This document shows positions 57,854-64,000 of a stretch of 64,000 bases of DNA, piece after piece. The stretch comes from Owenia fusiformis (taxonomy: Eukaryota; Annelida; Polychaeta; Sabellida; Oweniidae). The stretch is taken from assembly GCA_903813345.2 (NCBI GenBank), contig CAIIXF020000005.1, forward strand, positions 2,418,001 to 2,482,000, written 5' to 3'. Made by a program: the position numbers and the translations under genes. Position 1 is the first letter of the stretch; every line of letters begins with the position of its first letter. The notes below the pieces were generated by a model. That model had not been told where the DNA came from. It saw only the letters and a list, made by a program, of their open reading frames with translations, and searched no databases.

Positions 57854-57951
57854 GCCGAAATAGCTCAGTTGGGAGAGCGTTAGACTGAAGTGGTACAATC
57901 CTTGACATGCCAGGTATCTAAAGGTCCCTGGTTCAATCCCGGGTTTCGGCA
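57854..57951 (+). tRNA. tRNA-Phe(GAA) with intron, copy 12
   Basis: Consensus copy. Confidence 0.93.
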
Positions 57952-58283
57952 AGGAGAACTAGCATTGACATTTTAGTTTTTTCATCTTCCTGAAAGACTA
58001 TCTCCCATTTTCCTATGAAGTCTCGTAACTCAAGAATCTCTTTTTATTACTGTCAAAGAGGCTCCTATTATTACCCTTTGCATTCGTTTGACAATTCACT
58101 TCTTAAAAGAGAGCTTTTCTAGTTTAACTAGACTCTGCACGCAGGGTATCCTATTATTAGACTGCTAAGGAATGGTATGTCTGTGGGAGGTCTCGTAGCT
58201 CAAGAATTCTTCAAATATATTTTCTGAACTTGAACCAAATTATCGTGAAATCAATATTCTCCGAATATCGCTTGGCACAGCTC

Positions 58284-58356
58284 GGTTCCGTGGTGTAGTG
58301 GTTATCACATGTGCTTTACACGCACAGGGTCGCGGGTTCGAACCCCGCCGGAACCT
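58284..58356 (+). tRNA. tRNA-Val(TAC), intact
   Basis: Counterpart of 52940. Confidence 0.95.
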
Positions 58357-58443
58357 CTTTTATAAATATGAATGACTTTTTTGTTTCGCTTTGTCATCAT
58401 GAACAAAAGTAAATCACCCTAAATGCCAAAAAATGCAATACTA

Positions 58444-58510
58444 CGCCCAACGTGGGGCTCGAACCCACGACCCTAGGAGTCACTTGCTCTACCTACTGAG
58501 CTAGCCGGGC
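58444..58510 (-). pseudogene. tRNA-Lys pseudogene
   Basis: Counterpart of 53100, with the same deletion and substitutions. Confidence 0.9.
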
Positions 58511-58640
58511 AATCTTTCCTCATATAAAAGTGTACATATTATGCGACAGCTATATTTATCACTTTACTATTGTACCCAGATGTTAAATTTGCATTATTAC
58601 ATTGAAAATCTGCAGGCAATTTACGATATTCGATGTCATT

Positions 58641-58738
58641 GCCGAAATAGCTCAGTTGGGAGAGCGTTAGATTGAAGTGGTACAATCCTTGACATGCCAG
58701 GTATCTAAAGGTCCCTGGTTCAATCCCGGGTTTCGGCA
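58641..58738 (+). tRNA. tRNA-Phe(GAA) with intron, copy 13
   Basis: Counterpart of copy 5 (C32T). Confidence 0.88.
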
Positions 58739-58776
58739 AGGAGAACTAGCATTGACATTTTAGTTTTTTCATCTTC

Positions 58777-58820
58777 GCTTTACACGCACAGGGTCGTAGG
58801 TTCGAACCCCGCCGGAACCT
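58777..58820 (+). pseudogene. tRNA-Val 3' fragment
   Basis: Counterpart of 53433. Confidence 0.9.
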
Positions 58821-58906
58821 CTTTTATAAATATGAATGACTTTTTTGTTTCGCTTTGTCATCATGAACAAAAGTAAATCACCCTAAATGCCAAAAAATGC
58901 AAACTA

Positions 58907-58979
58907 CGCCCAACGTGGGGCTCGAACCCACGACCCTGGGATTAAGAGTCCCATGCTCTACCGACTGAGCTAGCCGGGC
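58907..58979 (-). tRNA. tRNA-Lys(CTT), intact
   Basis: Counterpart of 53563. Confidence 0.95.
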
Positions 58980-59109
58980 AATCTTTCCTCATACAAAAGT
59001 GTACATATTATCCGACAGGTATATTTATCACTTTTCTATTGTACCCAGATGTTAAATTTGCATTATTACATTGAAAATCTGCATGCAATTTATGATAGTC
59101 GTTGTCATT

Positions 59110-59207
59110 GCCGAAATAGCTCAGTTGGGAGAGCGTTAGACTGAAGTGGTACAATCCTTGACATGCCAGGTATCTAAAGGTCCCTGGTTCAATCCCGGGT
59201 TTCGGCA
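59110..59207 (+). tRNA. tRNA-Phe(GAA) with intron, copy 14
   Basis: Consensus copy; 5' flank has GCATGCAA for GCAGGCAA. Confidence 0.93.
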
Positions 59208-59539
59208 AGGAGAACTAGCATTGACATTTTAGTTTTTTCATCTTCCTGAAAGACTATCTCCCATTTTCCTATGAAGTCTCGTAACTCAAGAATCTCTTTT
59301 TATTACTGTCAAAGAGGCTCCTATTATTACCCTTTGCATTCGTTTGACAATTCACTTCTTAAAAGAGAGCTTTTCTAGTTTAACTAGACTCTGCACGCAG
59401 GGTATCCTATTATTAGACTGCTAAGGAATGGTATGTCTGTGGGAGGTCTCGTAGCTCAAGAATTCTTCAAATATATTTTCTGAACTTGAACCAAATTATC
59501 GTGAAATCAATATTCTCCGAATATCGCTTGGCACAGCTC

Positions 59540-59612
59540 GGTTCCGTGGTGTAGTGGTTATCACATGTGCCGTACACGCACAGGGTCGCGGGTTCGAACC
59601 CCGCCGGAACCT
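59540..59612 (+). tRNA. tRNA-Val(TAC) variant lacking U33
   Basis: Counterpart of 54196. Confidence 0.8.
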
Positions 59613-59731
59613 CTTTTATAAATATGAATGACTTTTTTGTTTCACTTTATCACTTTTCTATTGTACCCAGATGTTAAATTTGCATTATTACATTGAAAAT
59701 CTACAGGCAATTTATGATTTTCGTTGTCATT

Positions 59732-59829
59732 GCCGAAATAGCTCAGTTGGGAGAGCGTTAGACTGAAGTGGTACAATCCTTGACATGCCAGGTATCTAAA
59801 GGTCCCTGGTTCAATCCCGGGTTTCGGCA
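59732..59829 (+). tRNA. tRNA-Phe(GAA) with intron, copy 15
   Basis: Counterpart of copy 7. Confidence 0.93.
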
Positions 59830-60161
59830 AGGAGAACTAGCATTGACATTTTAGTTATTTCATCTTCCTGAAAGACTATCTCCCATTTTCCTATGAAGTC
59901 TCGTAACTCAAGAATCTCTTTTTATTACTGTCAAAGAGGCTCCTATTATTACCCTTTGCATTCGTTTGACAATTCACTTCTTAAAAGAGAGCTTTTCTAG
60001 TTTAACTAGACTCTGCACGCAGGGTATCCTATTATTAGACTGCTAAGGAATGGTATGTCTGTGGGAGGTCTCGCAGCTCAAGAATTCTTCAAATATATTT
60101 TCTGAACATGAACCAAATTATCGTGAAATCAATATTCTCCGATTATCGCTTGGCACAGCTC

Positions 60162-60234
60162 GGTTCCGTGGTGTAGTGGTTATCACATGTGCTTTACACG
60201 CACAGGGTCGCGGGTTCGAACCCCGCCGGATCTC
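60162..60234 (+). tRNA. tRNA-Val(TAC), acceptor 3' strand altered
   Basis: Counterpart of 54818. Confidence 0.65.
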
Positions 60235-60320
60235 TTTTATAAATATGAATGACTTTTTTGTTTCGCTTTGTCATCATGAACAAAAGTAAATCACCCTAAA
60301 TGCCAAAAAATGCAAAACTA

Positions 60321-60393
60321 CGCCCAACGTGGGGCTCGAACCCACGACCCTGGGATTAAGAGTCCCATGCTCTACCGACTGAGTTTGCTGGGC
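60321..60393 (-). tRNA. tRNA-Lys(CTT), A-box altered
   Basis: Counterpart of 54977. Confidence 0.65.
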
Positions 60394-60523
60394 GATCTTT
60401 ACTCAGATAAAACTGTACATATTATCCGACAGCTATATTTATCACTTTTCTATTGTACCCAGATGTTAAATTTGCATTATTACATTGAAAATCTGCAGGC
60501 AATTTATGATATTCGTTGTCATT

Positions 60524-60621
60524 GCCGAAATAGCTCAGTTGGGAGAGCGTTAGACTGAAGTGGTACAATCCTTGACATGCCAGGTATCTAAAGGTCCCTG
60601 GTTCAATCCCGGGTTTCGGCA
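60524..60621 (+). tRNA. tRNA-Phe(GAA) with intron, copy 16
   Basis: Counterpart of copy 8. Confidence 0.93.
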
Positions 60622-60953
60622 AGGAGAACTAGCATTGACATTTTAGTTTTTTCATCTTCCTGAAAGACTATCTCCCATTTTCCTATGAAGTCTCGTAACT
60701 CAAGAATCTCTTTTTATTACTGTCAAAGAGGCTCCTATTATTACCCTTTGCATTCGTTTGACAATTCACTTCTTAAAAGAGAGCTTTTCTAGTTTAACTA
60801 GACTCTGCACGCAGGGTATCCTATTATTAGACTGCTAAGGAATGGTATGTCTGTGGGAGGTCTCGTAGCTCAAGAATTCTTCAAATATATTTTCTGAACT
60901 TGAACCAAATTATCGTGAAATCAATATTCTCCGAATATCGCTTGGCACAGCTC

Positions 60954-61026
60954 GGTTCCGTGGTGTAGTGGTTATCACATGTGCCGTACACGCACAGGGT
61001 CGCGGGTTCGAACCCCGCCGGAACCT
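60954..61026 (+). tRNA. tRNA-Val(TAC) variant lacking U33
   Basis: Counterpart of 55610. Confidence 0.8.
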
Positions 61027-61145
61027 CTTTTATAAATATGAATGACTTTTTTGTTTCACTTTATCACTTTTCTATTGTACCCAGATGTTAAATTTGCATT
61101 ATTACATTGAAAATCTACAGGCAATTTATGATTTTCGTTGTCATT

Positions 61146-61243
61146 GCCGAAATAGCTCAGTTGGGAGAGCGTTAGACTGAAGTGGTACAATCCTTGACAT
61201 GCCAGGTATCTAAAGGTCCCTGGTTCAATCCCGGGTTTCGGCA
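61146..61243 (+). tRNA. tRNA-Phe(GAA) with intron, copy 17
   Basis: Counterpart of copy 9. Confidence 0.93.
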
Positions 61244-61575
61244 AGGAGAACTAGCATTGACATTTTAGTTATTTCATCTTCCTGAAAGACTATCTCCCAT
61301 TTTCCTATGAAGTCTCGTAACTCAAGAATCTCTTTTTATTACTGTCAAAGAGGCTCCTATTATTACCCTTTGCATTCGTTTGACAATTCACTTCTTAAAA
61401 GAGAGCTTTTCTAGTTTAACTAGACTCTGCACGCAGGGTATCCTATTATTAGACTGCTAAGGAATGGTATGTCTGTGGGAGGTCTCGCAGCTCAAGAATT
61501 CTTCAAATATATTTTCTGAACATGAACCAAATTATCGTGAAATCAATATTCTCCGATTATCGCTTGGCACAGCTC

Positions 61576-61648
61576 GGTTCCGTGGTGTAGTGGTTATCAC
61601 ATGTGCTTTACACGCACAGGGTCGCGGGTTCGAACCCCGCCGGATCTC
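61576..61648 (+). tRNA. tRNA-Val(TAC), acceptor 3' strand altered
   Basis: Counterpart of 56232. Confidence 0.65.
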
Positions 61649-61734
61649 TTTTATAAATATGAATGACTTTTTTGTTTCGCTTTGTCATCATGAACAAAAG
61701 TAAATCACCCTAAATGCCAAAAAATGCAAAACTA

Positions 61735-61807
61735 CGCCCAACGTGGGGCTCGAACCCACGACCCTGGGATTAAGAGTCCCATGCTCTACCGACTGAGTTT
61801 GCTGGGC
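61735..61807 (-). tRNA. tRNA-Lys(CTT), A-box altered
   Basis: Counterpart of 56391. Confidence 0.65.
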
Positions 61808-61937
61808 GATCTTTACTCAGATAAAACTGTACATATTATCCGACAGCTATATTTATCACTTTTCTATTGTACCCAGATGTTAAATTTGCATTATTACATT
61901 GAAAATCTGCAGGCAATTTATGACATTCGTTTTCATT

Positions 61938-62035
61938 GCCGAAATAGCTCAGTTGGGAGAGCGTTAGACTGAAGTGGTACAATCCTTGACATGCCAGGTA
62001 TCTAAAGGTCCCTGGTTCAATCCCGGGTTTCGGCA
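61938..62035 (+). tRNA. tRNA-Phe(GAA) with intron, copy 18
   Basis: Consensus copy; 5' flank differs slightly (GACATTCGTTTTC). Confidence 0.93.
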
Positions 62036-62367
62036 AGGAGAACTAGCATTGACATTTTAGTTTTTTTATCTTCCTGAAAGACTATCTCCCATTTTCCTAT
62101 GAAGTCTCGTAACTCAAGAATCTCTTTTTATTACTGTCAAAGAGGCTCCTATTATTACCCTTTGCATTCGTTTGACAATTCACTTCTTAAAAGAGAGCTT
62201 TTGTAGTTTAACTAGACTCTGCACGCAGGGTATCCTATTATTAGACTGTTAAGGAATGGTATGTCTGTGGGAGGTCTCGTAGCTCAAGAATTCTACAAAT
62301 ATATTTTCTGAACATGAACCAAATTATAGTGAAATCAATATTCTCCGAATATCGCTTGGCACAGCTC

Positions 62368-62440
62368 GGTTCCGTGGTGTAGTGGTTATCACATGTGCTT
62401 TACACGCACAGGGTCGCGGGTTCGAACCCCGCCGGAACCT
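62368..62440 (+). tRNA. tRNA-Val(TAC), intact
   Basis: As 50895. Confidence 0.95.
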
Positions 62441-62526
62441 CTTTTATAAATATGAATGACTTTTTTGTTTCGCTTTGTAATCATGAACAAAAGTAAATCA
62501 CCCTAAATGCCAAAAAATGCAAAACT

Positions 62527-62599
62527 ACGCCCAACGTGGGGCTCGAACCCACGACCCTGGGATTAAGAGTCCCATGCTCTACCGACTGAGCTAGCCGGG
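62527..62599 (-). tRNA. tRNA-Lys(CTT), intact
   Basis: As 51055. Confidence 0.95.
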
Positions 62600-62729
62600 C
62601 GATCTCTACTCAGATAAATTGTACACATTATCCGACAGCTATATTTATCACTTTTCTATTGTACACAGATGTTAAATTTGCATTATTACATTGAAAATCT
62701 GCAGGCAATTTATGATATTCGTTGTCATT

Positions 62730-62827
62730 GCCGAAATAGCTCAGTTGGGAGAGCGTTAGACTGAAGTGGTACAATCCTTGACATGCCAGGTATCTAAAGG
62801 TCCCTGGTTCAATCCCGGGTTTCGGCA
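62730..62827 (+). tRNA. tRNA-Phe(GAA) with intron, copy 19
   Basis: Consensus copy in a plain 792-bp unit. Confidence 0.93.
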
Positions 62828-63159
62828 AGGAGAACTAGCATTGACATTTTAGTTTTTCCATCTTCCTGAAAGACTATCTCCCATTTTCCTATGAAGTCTC
62901 GTAACTCAAGAATCTCTTTTTATTACTGTCAAAGAGGCTCCTATTATTACCCTTTGCATTCGTTTGACAATTCACTTCTTAAAAGAGAGCTTTTCTAGTT
63001 TAACTAGACTCTGCACGCAGGGTATCCTATGATTAGACTGCTAAGGAATGGTATGTCTGTGGGAGGTCTCGCAGCTCAAGAATTCTTCAAATATATTTTC
63101 TGAACATGAACCAAATTATCGTGAAATCAATATTCTCCGATTATCGCTTGGCACAGCTC

Positions 63160-63232
63160 GGTTCCGTGGTGTAGTGGTTATCACATGTGCTTTACAAGCA
63201 CAGGGTCGCGGGTTCGAACCCCGCCGGAACCT
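63160..63232 (+). tRNA. tRNA-Val(TAC), C38A
   Basis: Loop TTTACAA; anticodon TAC and all stems kept. Confidence 0.9.
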
Positions 63233-63319
63233 CTTTTATAAATATGAATGACTTTTTTGTTTCGCTTTGTCATCAAGAACAAAAGTAAATCACCCTAAAT
63301 GCCAAAAAATGCAAAACTA

Positions 63320-63392
63320 GGTCCAACGTGGGGCTCGAACCCACGACCCTGGGATTAAGAGTCCCATGCTCTACCGACTGAGCTAGCCTGGC
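63320..63392 (-). tRNA. tRNA-Lys(CTT), acceptor stem weakened
   Basis: Acceptor is GCCAGGC against GTTGGAC, giving two mismatches (2:71 and 4:69). Anticodon and other arms normal. Confidence 0.65.
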
Positions 63393-63521
63393 GATCTTTA
63401 CTCAGATAAAGTGTACATATTATCCGACAGCTATATTTATCACTTTTCTATTGTACCCAGATGTTAAATTTGCATTATTACATTGAAAATCTGCAGGCAA
63501 TTTATGATTTTCGTTGTCATT

Positions 63522-63619
63522 GCCGAAATAGCTCAGTTGGGAGAGCGTTAGACTGAAGTGGTACAATCCTTGACATGCCAGGTATCTAAAGGTCCCTGGT
63601 TCAATCCCGGGTTTCGGCA
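63522..63619 (+). tRNA. tRNA-Phe(GAA) with intron, copy 20
   Basis: Consensus copy. Confidence 0.93.
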
Positions 63620-63951
63620 AGGAGAACTAGCATTGACATTTTAGTTATTTCATCTTCCTGAAAGACTATCTCCCATTTTCCTATGAAGTCTCGTAACTCA
63701 AGAATCTCTTTTTATTACTGTCAAAGAGGCTCCTATTATTACCCTTTGCATTCGTTTGACAATTCACTTCTTAAAAGAGAGCTTTTCTAGTTTAACTAGA
63801 CTCTGCACGCAGGGTATCCTATTATTAGACTGCTAAGGAATGGTATGTCTGTGGGAGGTCTCGCAGCTCAAGAATTCTTCAAATATATTTTCTGAACATG
63901 AACCAAATTATCGTGAAATCAATATTCTCCGATTATCGCATGGCACAGCTC

Positions 63952-64000
63952 GGTTCCGTGGTGTAGTGGTTATCACATGTGCTTTACACGCACAGGGTCG
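63952..64000 (+). tRNA. tRNA-Val(TAC), cut by the window end
   Basis: First 49 nt including anticodon loop TTTACAC; the array continues beyond the window. Confidence 0.85.

Larger units (their letters stand above)
50038..64000. repeat. tRNA-Phe/Val/Lys tandem array with higher-order structure
   Basis: Successive Phe starts from 51256 are spaced 785, 469, 787, 469, 622, 792, 622, 792 bp, then 786, 474, 787, 469, 622, 792, 622, 792, then 792, 792. Eight Phe-bearing units thus form a higher-order repeat of 5338-5344 bp present twice (51256-56593 and 56594-61937), followed by plain 792-bp units past the window end. The 469-bp units have lost the 75-bp element and the Val 5' half; the 622-bp units have lost Lys. 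A shared 1414-bp double unit occurs at 54388-57215 and 59732-62559. Confidence 0.95.

Noticed and set aside
54706-61972. Repeated plus-strand frames of 79 and 82 codons in the tRNA array
   Set aside because: They run across tRNA-Val or antisense tRNA-Lys and spacer; the repetition comes from the array, not from protein selection.
51154-63620. Repeated minus-strand open frames of about 66 codons starting PKPGIEPGTFRYLACQG
   Set aside because: They are the antisense of tRNA-Phe plus flank, conserved only because the tRNA is repeated; they start at TTG and have no protein-like codon pattern.
50038-64000. Regularly spaced repeats suggesting a CRISPR-like array
   Set aside because: Unit length is hundreds of bases, the repeated parts fold as tRNAs, and the genome is eukaryotic.

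Overview
The window looks like AT-rich nuclear DNA of an animal. Genes are split by GT-AG introns, about 40% or more of the sequence is repeats, and the tRNA genes match the metazoan consensus. Protein similarity is close to vertebrates (a full-length Nischarin; vertebrate-like IMP dehydrogenase blocks), while the repeat landscape is that of a marine invertebrate. An invertebrate deuterostome (hemichordate, echinoderm or cephalochordate type) is my best guess; the species is inferred, not proven.

Layout. (1) 1-802: the last 22 coding bases of an IMP dehydrogenase gene on the + strand (C-terminus YEKRLY), with most of the gene left of the window. (2) 803-7065: its 3' UTR and flank, then a dense block of foldback and TIR elements and AGGTCA-rich repeats. 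(3) 7066-15556, minus strand: a complete 16-exon IMP dehydrogenase paralogue (616 aa by my splice model), tail-to-tail with the first. It keeps the IMP-binding blocks and CBS domains but has Ser in place of the catalytic Cys and lacks the catalytic Arg-Tyr of the flap, so it looks like a pseudoenzyme. (4) 17876-32340, plus strand: complete Nischarin, 17 exons, 1500 aa, divergent from the IMPDH paralogue across a 2.3-kb intergenic region. (5) 35916-40278, plus strand: a five-coding-exon gene for a secreted four-EF-hand protein of 223 aa. (6) 40.3-50 kb: no gene found; repeats and MITE-like elements, one with a clear 8-bp target duplication. (7) 50.0-64.0 kb: a tandem array of tRNA-Phe(GAA) and tRNA-Val(TAC) on + and tRNA-Lys(CTT) on -, which runs off the right edge.

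The tRNA array is ordered at several scales. The basic unit of about 790 bp is Phe, a 75-bp mobile-element relic, Val, then inverted Lys. Units shortened to about 469 and 622 bp are mixed in, and eight Phe-bearing units form a 5.34-kb higher-order repeat present twice. Every tRNA-Phe carries a 25-nt intron after position 37, which is unusual for an animal tRNA-Phe. Many Val and Lys copies are damaged in ways shared between repeats.

The genes do not form an operon-like system. The linked biology is the IMPDH pair: a presumably active copy beside a paralogue that has lost its catalytic residues. All exon boundaries were read by hand from splice consensus, frame continuity and family similarity; no alignment program was run.
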